Shown here piece after piece: positions 28,153 through 37,792 of a stretch of DNA of 64,000 bases. The notes beneath the pieces were generated by a model. The model did not search any database, had not been told where the DNA came from, and saw only the letters and a list, made by a program, of their open reading frames with translations. Numbering within the stretch: position 1 is the stretch's first letter; the number at the start of each line of letters is the position of its first letter. Position numbers and translations under genes: made by a program. The DNA comes from Janthinobacterium sp. (lineage in GTDB: Bacteria; Pseudomonadota; Gammaproteobacteria; Burkholderiales; Burkholderiaceae_D), in assembly GCF_009923995.1 (NCBI RefSeq), contig NZ_RFSK01000021.1:20582-84581 (forward strand), read 5' to 3'.

Positions 28153-28668
28153 TTATGGTTTGAGTTGGACGACGACATTGCCGAGTTCTTCCTTGCCCTT
28201 GCCAGGTACGGACTGGGCCGACTTCAGCGGCCACTGGAACGGCACGCGCACCAGTTCGCGTCCGCCCGCTTCGCGCGCCGCTTCCACCACGACCTGGTAT
28301 TCGCCGGCCGGCAACTTGTCCAGCAAGGCCTTGGCGCCGGGGAAGGTCAGGGTATGTTCACCGGGGGCGCGCGTGGCGCCGCTGACGCCGTCGACGGGCA
28401 TGGCCAGGTCGCGGCCGCTCTTGCGCCACCACTGGCGCATGTCCTTCAGCCATTTTTCGCCCGCCTTGTCCTTCTTCTTCACGTCGTACAGCACGGCCAG
28501 GTTGCCCACCACCTTCTGGTCTGCCGTTTCCAGCCATGCCGCCACGTATGGACGGTGGTATTCCGCCACGTTCAGTTGCGGAATTTCAATCTTGAGGGAC
28601 AGGTCGGCTGCCATCGCCGAAGTGCCGATCAGGGGAAGGCCAAGCGCCAGGGAGTAGCGTAATTTCAT
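28153..28668 (-). CDS. DUF2271 domain-containing protein
   Basis: Signal peptide; LSLKIEIPQLNVAEYHRPYVAAWLETADQKVVGNLAVLYD. Confidence 0.87.
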   Translation of the reverse strand: MKLRYSLALGLPLIGTSAMAADLSLKIEIPQLNVAEYHRPYVAAWLETADQKVVGNLAVLYDVKKKDKAGEKWLKDMRQWWRKSGRDLAMPVDGVSGATRAPGEHTLTFPGAKALLDKLPAGEYQVVVEAAREAGGRELVRVPFQWPLKSAQSVPGKGKEELGNVVVQLKP

Positions 28669-28699
28669 GGTGTGCCTGTAAAAAGAAGAATAAAAACGA

Positions 28700-29353
28700 T
28701 CAGTGAATAAACAGCAAGGCGATCGCGCAGGGTATCAAGATACCGAGGCCAACCATCGGCCAGGTAAATGGCCGGTTGGCCGCGTGGAACTTCAAAATCA
28801 GCAGGCCCGTCAGGCAAAACACGAGGCAGGCGCCGGCAAAGATGTCGATGAACCAGTTCCAGGCCACGCCCGTGTTGCGGCCCTTGTGGACATCGTTGAG
28901 CCAGGACACCCAGCCCCGGTCCGTCAATTCATATTCGGCGGCCCCGTCTTCCAGGCCGATGCGCACCCAGGCGTCGCCGCCCGCCTTGGGCAGCGGCAGA
29001 TACACTTCGTCCACGCTCCACTCGGCGGGACGGCCGCCCGCATTGAGCGACCATTGCTGCGCAAGCCAGCGCTCGGCGGCGGCCGGCAGGGGCGCGTTGG
29101 CGCCGTCGTGCTGGGCGGCAAAGGCGGCCAGTTGCGTGACCAAGGGGGCCGGCAGGGTCGCCTGCTGGCGCGTGATGGATGGCTTGGCTTCGATCTGGCT
29201 GGCGTGGTTCAGGGTGATGCCGGTAATGGCGAACAGAAACATGCCCAGCAGGCAAAGCGCCGAGCTGATCCAATGCCATTGGTGCAAATTCTTCAGCCAG
29301 ACGGCGCGGCTGGCGTTGTTCTTGGCCTTGTCGGCGGCGTCCGTCTTAGCCAT
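28700..29353 (-). CDS. PepSY-associated TM helix domain protein
   Basis: LKNLHQWHWISSALCLLGMFLFAITGITLNHASQIEAKPS...WLNDVHKGRNTGVAWNWFIDIFAGACLVFCLTGLLIL. Confidence 0.9.
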   Translation of the reverse strand: MAKTDAADKAKNNASRAVWLKNLHQWHWISSALCLLGMFLFAITGITLNHASQIEAKPSITRQQATLPAPLVTQLAAFAAQHDGANAPLPAAAERWLAQQWSLNAGGRPAEWSVDEVYLPLPKAGGDAWVRIGLEDGAAEYELTDRGWVSWLNDVHKGRNTGVAWNWFIDIFAGACLVFCLTGLLILKFHAANRPFTWPMVGLGILIPCAIALLFIH

Positions 29354-29448
29354 GGACCGCTCCCGGCAGGCGGCGAGCCCCGTGGCGCGACAAGTCAGTG
29401 TGCTTCATTCCCATCCTTCAATCCCGCTCCATGCCCATAGTTTCAAAC

Positions 29449-29469
29449 AAATGATAATGATTATCATTT
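29449..29469. promoter_or_regulatory. Fur box
   Basis: aaatgataatgattatcattt: perfect 10-bp arms around a central base, upstream of the PepSY-DUF2271-DUF4198-ApbE operon. Confidence 0.85.
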
Positions 29470-29629
29470 ATTAAGTCAATACATGGGGACGTCCGCAAGG
29501 GCGGCGTTTTGTAACAACTTTGAAACATGGCGCCACGCAGGCCGGCAAGCCCGTTACGTAAGCTGGCGTACAGAGCCGCATGCCGTGCCCGCCTATGCTT
29601 TGTTCAGGACAATCAACGGGGAGCACACC

Positions 29630-30127
29630 ATGCAACAGTATTCCAGCGAACAACTGGCCAGCATCGCGGCCAGGATCAAGAGCGTCAAATTCGGCATGCT
29701 CACCACCAGCGACGACATGCGCACGCTGACCAGCCGGCCCTTGACCCAGCAGCAAATCGACAATGACGGGCAGATCTGGTTTTTTGTGTCGGACGACGCC
29801 AGCTATGCGCGCGATTTGCTGAACAATCCGCAAGTCAATGTCAGCTTTGTCGACACGGGCGACAGCCTGTACGTGTCCGTCTGCGGCCATGCGCAGCTGC
29901 TGAAAGACCGCGCCAAGGCGGAAGAGCTGTGGAGTCCGCTCGTGAAAGCCTGGTTCCCCGGCGGACTCGACGATCCCAAGCTGTCGCTGATCAAGGTGAC
30001 GATACAGTCGGCCGAATACTGGGACAGCAGCGCCAGCAAGATGATGCAATTCTATGAAATGGCCAAGGCCGCCATCACGGGCGAGCCGCCGAAGGACGTG
30101 GGGGAACACGGCCGGGTCGACCTGTAG
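29630..30127 (+). CDS. pyridoxamine 5'-phosphate oxidase family / general stress protein
   Basis: MQQYSSEQLASIAARIKSVKFGMLTTSDDMRTLTSRPLTQQQIDNDGQIWFFVSDDASYARDLLNNPQVNVSFVD. Confidence 0.9.
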   Translation: MQQYSSEQLASIAARIKSVKFGMLTTSDDMRTLTSRPLTQQQIDNDGQIWFFVSDDASYARDLLNNPQVNVSFVDTGDSLYVSVCGHAQLLKDRAKAEELWSPLVKAWFPGGLDDPKLSLIKVTIQSAEYWDSSASKMMQFYEMAKAAITGEPPKDVGEHGRVDL

Positions 30128-30140
30128 CAGGATCGCGTCA

Positions 30141-30183
30141 TTTTACCCGGGTGTTATTGACTTTCATTTTAACCCGGGTAAAA
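30141..30183. promoter_or_regulatory. candidate operator/promoter of the DUF2239 gene
   Basis: Inverted half-sites ttttacccgggt (30141-30152) and acccgggtaaaa (30172-30183); TTGACT (30157-30162) and TAAAAT (30179-30184) 16 bp apart. Confidence 0.6.
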
Positions 30184-30210
30184 TTGCCTGCATTATCCAT
30201 GGAGGCCCAT

Positions 30211-30816
30211 ATGCAGACCGATATCCCCGCCGCACCCCGCTACACCGCCTTTGCCGGCCAGCGGAAAGTCGCCGCAGGTCCCTTGCACGGCGTGGCGCAG
30301 TCGCTGAAGGAACTGGTGACGCGCGACCCGGCGGCACAAATCCTCATCTTTGACGACGCCAGCGGCAGCCAGGTGGACCTCAACCTGCATGGCAGCCTGG
30401 ACGAGGTGCTGCAGCGCCTGCCCCGCGCGCCGGCACCGCAGGCGCCGGACGCGCCCGCCCCTGCCCGCACGGCGGGGCGGCCGAAACTGGGCGTGGTGGC
30501 ACGCGAAATCACCTTGCTGCCCCGTCACTGGGAATGGCTGGCCACGCAGCCGGGCGGCGCCTCCGTCGCCTTGCGCAAGCTGGTGGAACATGCGCAGCGG
30601 GGCAACAAGGCGCAGGACGAGCAGCGCCAGGCGCGCGAAGCGGCATATAAGGTCATGAGCGCGCTCGCCGGCGATGCGCCCGGCTTCGAGGAAGCCTGCC
30701 GCGCCCTGTTCGCCGGGCGGCAGCAGGCATTTCTGGCGTGCGTGCAGGATTGGCCAGCGGACGTGCAGGCGCACGTCCTGCAACTGGCCCAAGGAGGATG
30801 GTCAGACGACGCTTGA
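30211..30816 (+). CDS. DUF2239 family protein
   Basis: MQTDIPAAPRYTAFAGQRKVAAGPLHGVAQSLKELVTRDPAAQILIFDDASGSQVDLNLHGS...GRPKLGVVAREITLLPRHWEWLATQPGGASVALRKLVE. Confidence 0.87.
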   Translation: MQTDIPAAPRYTAFAGQRKVAAGPLHGVAQSLKELVTRDPAAQILIFDDASGSQVDLNLHGSLDEVLQRLPRAPAPQAPDAPAPARTAGRPKLGVVAREITLLPRHWEWLATQPGGASVALRKLVEHAQRGNKAQDEQRQAREAAYKVMSALAGDAPGFEEACRALFAGRQQAFLACVQDWPADVQAHVLQLAQGGWSDDA

Positions 30817-30830
30817 CGGGTCAGCGCGGC

Positions 30831-31097
30831 TCAGACGCCCGTGCTGCCCGTCGTGTCGGGCGCGTCGTCGGCGCTCTGGCGGCTCTGGCCGGCCGAGCCG
30901 GACTGGTGATGCGGTAGGCGGTCGGCACGCCGCACTTCGCCGATGGAAAACAGATCGTCGCCGATATCGAGTCCTTGCTCGCTATCGACCAGCACAAAGC
31001 TCTCGGCCGCGTCGGCCGTGCTTTGCTTGCTGCCTGCCGTGGACGGCGCGCCGCCCTGGCTATTGCCTGGCTGTGGCGTGGTGGAGTTGCCCATCAT
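30831..31097 (-). CDS. small hypothetical Ser/Gln-rich protein
   Basis: MMGNSTTPQPGNSQGGAPSTAGSKQSTADAAESFVLVDSEQGLDIGDDLFSIGEVRRADRLPHH. Confidence 0.55.
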   Translation of the reverse strand: MMGNSTTPQPGNSQGGAPSTAGSKQSTADAAESFVLVDSEQGLDIGDDLFSIGEVRRADRLPHHQSGSAGQSRQSADDAPDTTGSTGV

Positions 31098-31322
31098 CTT
31101 CTCCCTGATCGTTGACTGCGGATTGCGTGCGGAGTGCGTGCGCACAAGCTAGGGGCCGATAACAGCCGCCTTGCCAGCGCCGCTCATTCATCATAGTCCA
31201 TGCCTGCTGCAATGCATCAAAATTTTCACGGCTGCGCCTGCGCGCTGCGCTGCACGTGGCCGGCCGATGCCAGGCAGGCATGCGCCGGCCATGCACCGGC
31301 CACGTGCGCCGTGCGGCCTCCC

Positions 31323-31694
31323 TTACTTGTTGCGCGAAGCAGACCCCGAGCCGGAGCCCTGCCCGCCGCTTTGCTTGTTGCCACTGTCGCGATTGCCGTC
31401 CTGGTTCATGCTGGCATTGTCGCGCGTGCCGCCGGAGCTGGCGGCACTTTGCCGGTTGGCATCGTTCTTGTGGCTTTGGCTGCCTGCGCGGCGCGCTTCT
31501 TCGGACGTGAACTCATGCGCCGTGCCCTTTTCATGGGCGGCACGCCCCCCTTCGCTGGCGATTTCGCGCTGCTGTGCCGGGTCCATGGACGCGAAGCCAC
31601 GCTTGCTGGTATCGCTCTGCTTGCTGCCGCCGCCGCTACCGGCGCTGCTACTGGTTTTACTGCCCTGCTGTTTATTGTCGCTCGATGTGGCCAT
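31323..31694 (-). CDS. KGG-motif stress-induced small protein
   Basis: SKRGFASMDPAQQREIASEGGRAAHEKGTAHEFTSEEARRAGSQSHKN. Confidence 0.85.
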   Translation of the reverse strand: MATSSDNKQQGSKTSSSAGSGGGSKQSDTSKRGFASMDPAQQREIASEGGRAAHEKGTAHEFTSEEARRAGSQSHKNDANRQSAASSGGTRDNASMNQDGNRDSGNKQSGGQGSGSGSASRNK

Positions 31695-31889
31695 GATGAT
31701 CTCCTTGATCGATAGAATCAGAAAACAGTGCATGCAATTCTTCCCCGCGCATGGCAAGGGAGACGTCATCTTAGTGCGCGCATGGGGTGCAAGAAATAGG
31801 AGGATGGCAAGCGCTCATGTAGGAAGAGTCCCGCCCTTGGTGGCGAAGTTACTTTTAGTTTTCCACCAAAAGTACCAGACACTCAGCAG

Positions 31890-32558
31890 TTACAGGGGGA
31901 CGGGAAAGATGGCCGCATCGGCCGTCACGTACACGCGCTCGCCCGCGGCAGGCCGCACCGCGTGGCCGCCCGTGAAGGCGCCGAACGAGGGCAGGATGGT
32001 GCGTTCCTGGCCCAGCAGGAAGCATGGCAGGCGCAGGCCGCCGCGCCCGGCGCGCAGGTGGAACACGGGATGCACGTGGCCCGCCAGCACATGGCCGGCC
32101 GCCGCGGTGTCCGGATGATGGCAGAACGACAAATTTCCCACCGTGTGCGGCTCGTCGACCATGCGGATGCCCAGCGCCGCCGCCGGGTCGCCCGCATGCT
32201 GGTCATGGTTGCCGCGCACCACCGTCAGGCGCAGGCCGGGATGGCGCGTGCGCCAGACCAGCATGGCCGCCACGGTGGCGGGCGCGTGCGCGGCGCGCGC
32301 GTGCAGGAAGTCACCCAGGAAGACGACCTCCTCGCTGGCGTAGGTGGCCAGCAAGGCGTCCAGCGCCAGCAGGTTTTGCGAGGTGGTGCCGCGTGGCACG
32401 GGCACGCCCAGCGCACGGAAGGCCGCCGCCTTGCCGAAATGGATGTCGGCCACGACCAGCATCTTGCGCGCCGGCCAGTACACGGCCTTGTGCGCCAGCA
32501 GCCACAGCTGCTCGCCCGCCAGTTCCACGACGCAATGCGTTGGGCGCTGGCCGTTCAT
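31890..32558 (-). CDS. pdeM: ligase-associated DNA damage response endonuclease PdeM
   Basis: [42 protein letters not shown]...GNHDQH; calcineurin-like phosphoesterase next to lhr/ligase. Confidence 0.92.
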   Translation of the reverse strand: MNGQRPTHCVVELAGEQLWLLAHKAVYWPARKMLVVADIHFGKAAAFRALGVPVPRGTTSQNLLALDALLATYASEEVVFLGDFLHARAAHAPATVAAMLVWRTRHPGLRLTVVRGNHDQHAGDPAAALGIRMVDEPHTVGNLSFCHHPDTAAAGHVLAGHVHPVFHLRAGRGGLRLPCFLLGQERTILPSFGAFTGGHAVRPAAGERVYVTADAAIFPVPL

Positions 32559-35020
32559 GCGGCGGCCTTTTCCAGTGCACTGACGAGACGCGCCACCCGG
32601 TCCGACAGCTTTTCCGTCGTCAGCTGTTCGCGGAAGCGCTCGACCATCAGGCCGAAGGCGAAGGGCGACGCCCGCTCCAGGGGCTGCAGGGCAATCGTGC
32701 GTCCATGCAGCTCGCGCAGGGTGGCGCGCAGGCGCGTCAGTTCCAGCTCCTGCTCCAGCACTTCGCGCTGTGCCTGGCTCAGCAGCAAGTTGGCCGCATC
32801 ATGCCTGCGGAACACTTCAAAGAACAGCGAGGACGAAGCCTGCAGCTGGCGCGCGCTCTTCGGCTGGCCCGGATAGCCCTGGAACACGAGGCCGGCGATG
32901 CGGGCGATTTCGCGGAAGCGCCGCTGCGACAGTTCCGTCGCGTTCAGGCTGGCCAGCACGTCTTCCAGCAAGTGCTGCGTGCTGAACAGGGCTAGCCCCC
33001 CGCCCGTGGCCGCGTCGAACAGGGGCGCGTAGTCAAGCTCGCTGGCGCCCAGCAATTCGAAGCCGTAGTCGTTGACGGCGATGGACAGGGTGGCCGGCTG
33101 TGCGCGGGCGATGCGGTAGGCCAGCAGGGATGCCAGTCCCAGGTGCACGGAGCGCCCCGCGAACGGGTAGACGAACAGGTGATGACCTTCCCGGCTGGAC
33201 AGGGTTTCCACCAGCAGGGCCGCGCGCGTGGGCAAGGCGGACCAGCGCGCCTGGATGGCCAGCAAGGGGGCCAGCGCGCGCATTTCCGGTCCGCTGGCCC
33301 GCCCCTCCTGAGCCAGCTGCAGCTGGTCCAGCACGGCATGCGCCAGTTCCGACGACAGGGGCATCTTGCCGCCCTGCCAGCGCGGCACGGCGCCGCGGCT
33401 GCCGGTAGCCCGCCGCACGTACGCCGTCATCTCGTGCACGCGCACGAATTCCAGGATGCGCCCGCCAAACAAAAAATGGTCGCCCTGCCGCAGGCGCGAA
33501 ATGAACGATTCCTCGATGCTGCCTATCCTGCCGCCGCTCATGAACTTGACCTGGATCGCCGCTTCCGAGACGATGGTGCCGATGCTCATGCGGTGGCGCC
33601 GCGCCAGCGCCGCGTCCGGCACGCGGTAGACACCGTCGTCGTCCGGCAGCACGCGCCGGTATTCCGGGTACACGGTGAGGCTTTGCCCGCCCCGCGCGAC
33701 GAAATCGAGCGCCCATTGCCACTCGCCGGGCGTCAGGTGGCGGTAGGACCACGCCTTGCGCACTTCCCCGTACAGTTCCTGCGACTGGAAGCCGCCGCCC
33801 AGCGCCACCGTCACCAGGTGCTGCACCAGCACGTCGAGCGGCTTGTCGGGCACGGGCCGCGCTTCCAGGTGGCCCTGCGCCAGGGCGGCACGGGCGCCGG
33901 CCGCTTCCAGCAATTCCAGGCTGTTGGTGGGCACCAGGGTGACGCGCGAGATGCGCCCCGGCGCGTGGCCGCTGCGCCCGGCCCGCTGCACCAGGCGGGC
34001 GATGCCCTTCGCGCTGCCCACCTGCAGCACCCGTTCGACGGGCAGAAAATCCACGCCCAGGTCCAGGCTGGACGTGCACACGACTGCTTTCAGCTCGCCC
34101 GTCTTCAAATGCTGCTCGACCCACTCGCGAACTTCGCGGTCCAGCGAACCGTGGTGCAGGGCGATCAGTCCCGCCCAGTCGGGCCGCGCATCGAGCAAAT
34201 GCTGGTACCACAGCTCCGCCTGCGAACGCGTATTCGTAAACACCAGGGTGGTGGCGCTGCCCTCGATTTCCGCGATCAGCGGTTGCAGCATCTGGATGCC
34301 CAGGTGGCCGCCCCAGGGAAAGCGCGTGGGATTGACGGGGATCAAACTGTCGACGAGGATGCGCTTCCTGACCTTGCCTTCGACGAGCACGCCGTCATTG
34401 TCGTCGCCCAGCAGCACGTCCTGCGCCTGCACCAGGTTGCCCAGGGTGGCCGACAGGCCCCACGTCATCAGGGTTTCCTGCCAGCGGCGCAGCCGGGCCA
34501 GCGCCAGCTGCACCTGCACGCCGCGCTTGCTGCCCATCAATTCGTGCCACTCGTCGACGATCACCGTTTCCAGCAAGGCGAAGCGTTCCCGTGCATCCGC
34601 CTGGCTCAGCATCAGGGACAGGCTTTCCGGCGTTGTGACGAGCACGTCGGGCCAGGCCTTGGCCTGCCTTGCCCGCTGCGCCGCGCTCGTGTCGCCCGTG
34701 CGCGCCTCGATGCGCCAGCCCGGTGCGAGATCGGCGCCGGAGGCCTGCAGGGCGCGCACCGTGTCGGCCGCCAGCGCGCGCATGGGCGTAATCCACAGCA
34801 CGCGCAAGCCCTGCTTGCGGCTCTTGCGCGCCAGGCGCTCGGCGCGCAGCAGGGCGCCGAACCACACGGCGTAGGTCTTGCCCGACCCCGTGCTCGCATG
34901 CAGCAGGCCGGACCGGCCTTGCGCGGCCGCGCGCCAGACGCCGCGCTGGAACGGAAACACCTTCCAGCCGCGCCCGAGGAACCAGGCGTCGATGCGCTGC
35001 GCCAGCGCGCCTTTGCTCAT
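32555..35020 (-). CDS. ligase-associated DNA damage response DEXH box helicase (Lhr family)
   Basis: [48 protein letters not shown]; Lhr-type C-terminus. Confidence 0.93.
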   Translation of the reverse strand: MSKGALAQRIDAWFLGRGWKVFPFQRGVWRAAAQGRSGLLHASTGSGKTYAVWFGALLRAERLARKSRKQGLRVLWITPMRALAADTVRALQASGADLAPGWRIEARTGDTSAAQRARQAKAWPDVLVTTPESLSLMLSQADARERFALLETVIVDEWHELMGSKRGVQVQLALARLRRWQETLMTWGLSATLGNLVQAQDVLLGDDNDGVLVEGKVRKRILVDSLIPVNPTRFPWGGHLGIQMLQPLIAEIEGSATTLVFTNTRSQAELWYQHLLDARPDWAGLIALHHGSLDREVREWVEQHLKTGELKAVVCTSSLDLGVDFLPVERVLQVGSAKGIARLVQRAGRSGHAPGRISRVTLVPTNSLELLEAAGARAALAQGHLEARPVPDKPLDVLVQHLVTVALGGGFQSQELYGEVRKAWSYRHLTPGEWQWALDFVARGGQSLTVYPEYRRVLPDDDGVYRVPDAALARRHRMSIGTIVSEAAIQVKFMSGGRIGSIEESFISRLRQGDHFLFGGRILEFVRVHEMTAYVRRATGSRGAVPRWQGGKMPLSSELAHAVLDQLQLAQEGRASGPEMRALAPLLAIQARWSALPTRAALLVETLSSREGHHLFVYPFAGRSVHLGLASLLAYRIARAQPATLSIAVNDYGFELLGASELDYAPLFDAATGGGLALFSTQHLLEDVLASLNATELSQRRFREIARIAGLVFQGYPGQPKSARQLQASSSLFFEVFRRHDAANLLLSQAQREVLEQELELTRLRATLRELHGRTIALQPLERASPFAFGLMVERFREQLTTEKLSDRVARLVSALEKAAA

Positions 35021-35030
35021 GGCGCGCCTT

Positions 35031-36662
35031 TCACGGTGCGCCGGCCAGCATGGCCTTCAGGGTGGCCAGGGTGTCGGCGTCGCCGATGGCCTTGTCCTCG
35101 CGCCGGCGCAGGATGCGGGGGAAGCGCACGGCGATGCCCGCCTTGTGGCGGCCGGACGCGGCGATGCCCTCGAAGCCGATCTCGAACACCATGGTGGGCT
35201 TGACGCTGCGCACAGGGCCGAATTTTTCGATGGTGGTCTTGCGGATGGCGGCGTCAACTTGCCCGATCTCCGCATCCGTGAGGCCCGAATATGCCTTGGC
35301 GAACGGCACCAGCTTGCGCTCGCCCTCCCCCTCCTCATCCCACACGGCGAAGGTGTAGTCCGTGTACAGCGAGGCGCGGCGGCCGTGGCCCGCCTGCGCG
35401 TAGATCAGCACGGCGTCGACGGCATATGGCTCGATCTTCCATTTCCACCACGTACCCACGTCCTTGGTGCGGCCCACGCCATACGCGGCCGACACGGCCT
35501 TGAGCATCATGCCTTCCACGCCGCGCGCCCGCGATTCCGCGCGGATGGCGGCCAGCGCGTCCCAGCTTGCCGCCTCGATGCGCGGCGACAGGCGCAGCGC
35601 GGGAGCGTCCACGGCGGCCACCACGTTTTCCAGCAGGGCGCGCCGCTCGTGCTGCGGCAGGTGGCGCACATCCACGCCGTCGCATTCCAGCACGTCGTAG
35701 GCCACGAGCACGGCCGGCAGTTCGGCCAGCAGCCTGGGCGAGACCGTCTTGCGGCCCATGCGCTTTTGCAGGTCGGCAAACGCGGATGGCACCTCGCCCG
35801 GCTGCCAGACGAGGATTTCGCCATCGAGCACGGTGCCTTCCGGCAGGGGCAGCTGCGCCAGTTCGGGAAAGCGTTCCGTGATCAGTTCCTCGCCGCGCGA
35901 CCACAGCCAGCTGGCGCCGTCGCGGCGCAGCAGCTGGGCGCGCATGCCGTCGTATTTCCATTCCACCAGCCAGTCGCCGATGTCGCCCAGGGTTTCCGCT
36001 CCCGCCTGCAGGGGATGGGCGAGGAAGAAGGGATAGGGCTGGCCGCCGCGCAGCGCGTGCTCGCCATCGGACGGCGCGCCGATCAGTTTCAAGAAGCCGG
36101 CGCCCGTGGGGCTGACCTTGCCGTCCGTCCAGCCCATCAGGCGCTGGGCGACGAGCTTGCCGTCGATGGCGGCGATGGACGCCAGCGCCCGCGTCACCAG
36201 CAGTTTCGACACGCCCACGCGAAAGCCGCCGCCGATCAGCTTGATGAGTAAAAAGCGCTCCCGCGTTTCCAGCTCGTCCCAGTAGGCCAGCAGGGCCGTG
36301 CGGATGGTCTCCGGCGCGGCGCCGCGCAGGGGCGCGATGCGCTGCTCGACCCATTCGGCCAGGCCGATGTCGCTGCGCTTGGCCGGCGCGGGCAGGATCA
36401 GGGCGATGGTTTCGGCCAGGTCGCCCACGGCGTGATAGGCCTCGTCGAACAGCCAGGCATCCAGGCCCGCCCGTTCGGTCGCGTACTCGCGCAGCAGTCT
36501 GGTGGGCACGGCCTGGCGTGGCTTGCCGCCGGCCAGGAAGTACACGGCCCAGGCCGCGTCCTGCGGCGCGGCGCGCTGGAAATACGCCTGCAGGGCCGCC
36601 AGCTTGCGGCTGGTGGACGTGGTCTCGTCGAGCTCCGCATACAGCCGGGCAAAGTCACGCAT
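35031..36662 (-). CDS. ATP-dependent DNA ligase
   Basis: [24 protein letters not shown]...[14 protein letters not shown] (KxDG), [11 protein letters not shown]. Confidence 0.94.
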   Translation of the reverse strand: MRDFARLYAELDETTSTSRKLAALQAYFQRAAPQDAAWAVYFLAGGKPRQAVPTRLLREYATERAGLDAWLFDEAYHAVGDLAETIALILPAPAKRSDIGLAEWVEQRIAPLRGAAPETIRTALLAYWDELETRERFLLIKLIGGGFRVGVSKLLVTRALASIAAIDGKLVAQRLMGWTDGKVSPTGAGFLKLIGAPSDGEHALRGGQPYPFFLAHPLQAGAETLGDIGDWLVEWKYDGMRAQLLRRDGASWLWSRGEELITERFPELAQLPLPEGTVLDGEILVWQPGEVPSAFADLQKRMGRKTVSPRLLAELPAVLVAYDVLECDGVDVRHLPQHERRALLENVVAAVDAPALRLSPRIEAASWDALAAIRAESRARGVEGMMLKAVSAAYGVGRTKDVGTWWKWKIEPYAVDAVLIYAQAGHGRRASLYTDYTFAVWDEEGEGERKLVPFAKAYSGLTDAEIGQVDAAIRKTTIEKFGPVRSVKPTMVFEIGFEGIAASGRHKAGIAVRFPRILRRREDKAIGDADTLATLKAMLAGAP

Positions 36663-37698
36663 GGGGACCTTCCTCCGCCTGCGCCGCGGATGCCGCGGGC
36701 ACGCCGTCATCGGCCTCGTCGTCGCCATATTCCGTCTCGAAGCCACCCGCCTGCCAGCCATGCTGCTGCAGCCAGCGCACCATCACGGGAATCGAGCCGT
36801 GCGTGACGATGATGCGCTCGGCCTGCGTGGCCGTGATGGCTTGCATGAGGCCGGGCCAGTCGGCGTGGTCGGACAGGACGAAACCGCGGTCCACGCCGCG
36901 CCGCCGGCGCGCGCCCCGCAGCAGCATCCAGCCGCTGGCGAACGCATCGCTGTAATCGCCGAAGCGCTTCATCCAGGGCGAGCCGGCCGCCGACGGCGGG
37001 GCGATCACCATGGCCGTCTTCAGGGCCGCCTTGTCCGTCACCTCGTCCACCATGACGGTGGCGGGCAAGGCCACGCCCGATTCGCGGTAGACCTGCGTCA
37101 ATGCCTGCGCCGCGCCATGGCAGATAATGGGACCGATGGCGGCGTCGAGGCCCGCCAGGATGCGCTGCGCCTTGCCGAAGGCATAGCAGAACAGCACGCT
37201 GGTGCGCCCTTCTGCCGCATTCCTGCGCCACCACTGGTTGATCTCGTCATTGATTTCCTGCGGCGCCTGCCAGCGGTAGATGGGCAGGCCGAACGTCGAT
37301 TCCGTGATGAAGGTATCGCAGCGCACGGGGTCGAACGGCGCGCAGGTGGGGTCCGGCTGCAGCTTGTAGTCGCCCGAGGCCACCCACACGTGGCCGCCGT
37401 GCTCCATGCGCACCTGGGCCGAACCGAGCACGTGGCCGGCCGGGTGCAGCGACACGCGCACGCCGTGGTGCTCGACCGTCTCGCCGTACGCGAGGCCCTG
37501 GATGGAGACGGGGCCCAGGCGCGCGCGCAGCACCTGCGCGCCGCTGGCCGCGCACAGGTAGTGCCGGTGGCCCACGCGCGCGTGGTCCGCATGGGCATGC
37601 GTGATGACGGCGCGCTCGACGGGACGCCACGGGTCGATGTAGAACTGCCCCGGCACGCAGTACAAGCCTTCCTTGCGCACCACCACCATGTCGGCCAT
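36655..37698 (-). CDS. ligase-associated DNA damage response exonuclease (MBL/beta-CASP-like)
   Basis: MADMVVVRKEGLYCVPGQFYIDPWRPVERAVITHAHADHARVGHRHYLC...HPAGHVLGSAQVRMEHGGHVWVASGDYK. Confidence 0.93.
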   Translation of the reverse strand: MADMVVVRKEGLYCVPGQFYIDPWRPVERAVITHAHADHARVGHRHYLCAASGAQVLRARLGPVSIQGLAYGETVEHHGVRVSLHPAGHVLGSAQVRMEHGGHVWVASGDYKLQPDPTCAPFDPVRCDTFITESTFGLPIYRWQAPQEINDEINQWWRRNAAEGRTSVLFCYAFGKAQRILAGLDAAIGPIICHGAAQALTQVYRESGVALPATVMVDEVTDKAALKTAMVIAPPSAAGSPWMKRFGDYSDAFASGWMLLRGARRRRGVDRGFVLSDHADWPGLMQAITATQAERIIVTHGSIPVMVRWLQQHGWQAGGFETEYGDDEADDGVPAASAAQAEEGPHA

Positions 37699-37792
37699 GC
37701 CCCACCCCCGAACTTGAAATCGCGTTGGAATGCTTGCAGTGTGGCAGGCTTGCGGCAGATCATTTGTTCGGCAGCGCACGCTGACGTCAAGG

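Noticed and set aside
33143-35203. 686-aa plus-strand ORF opposite the Lhr-type helicase
   Set aside because: Antisense artefact; helicase motifs are on the minus strand
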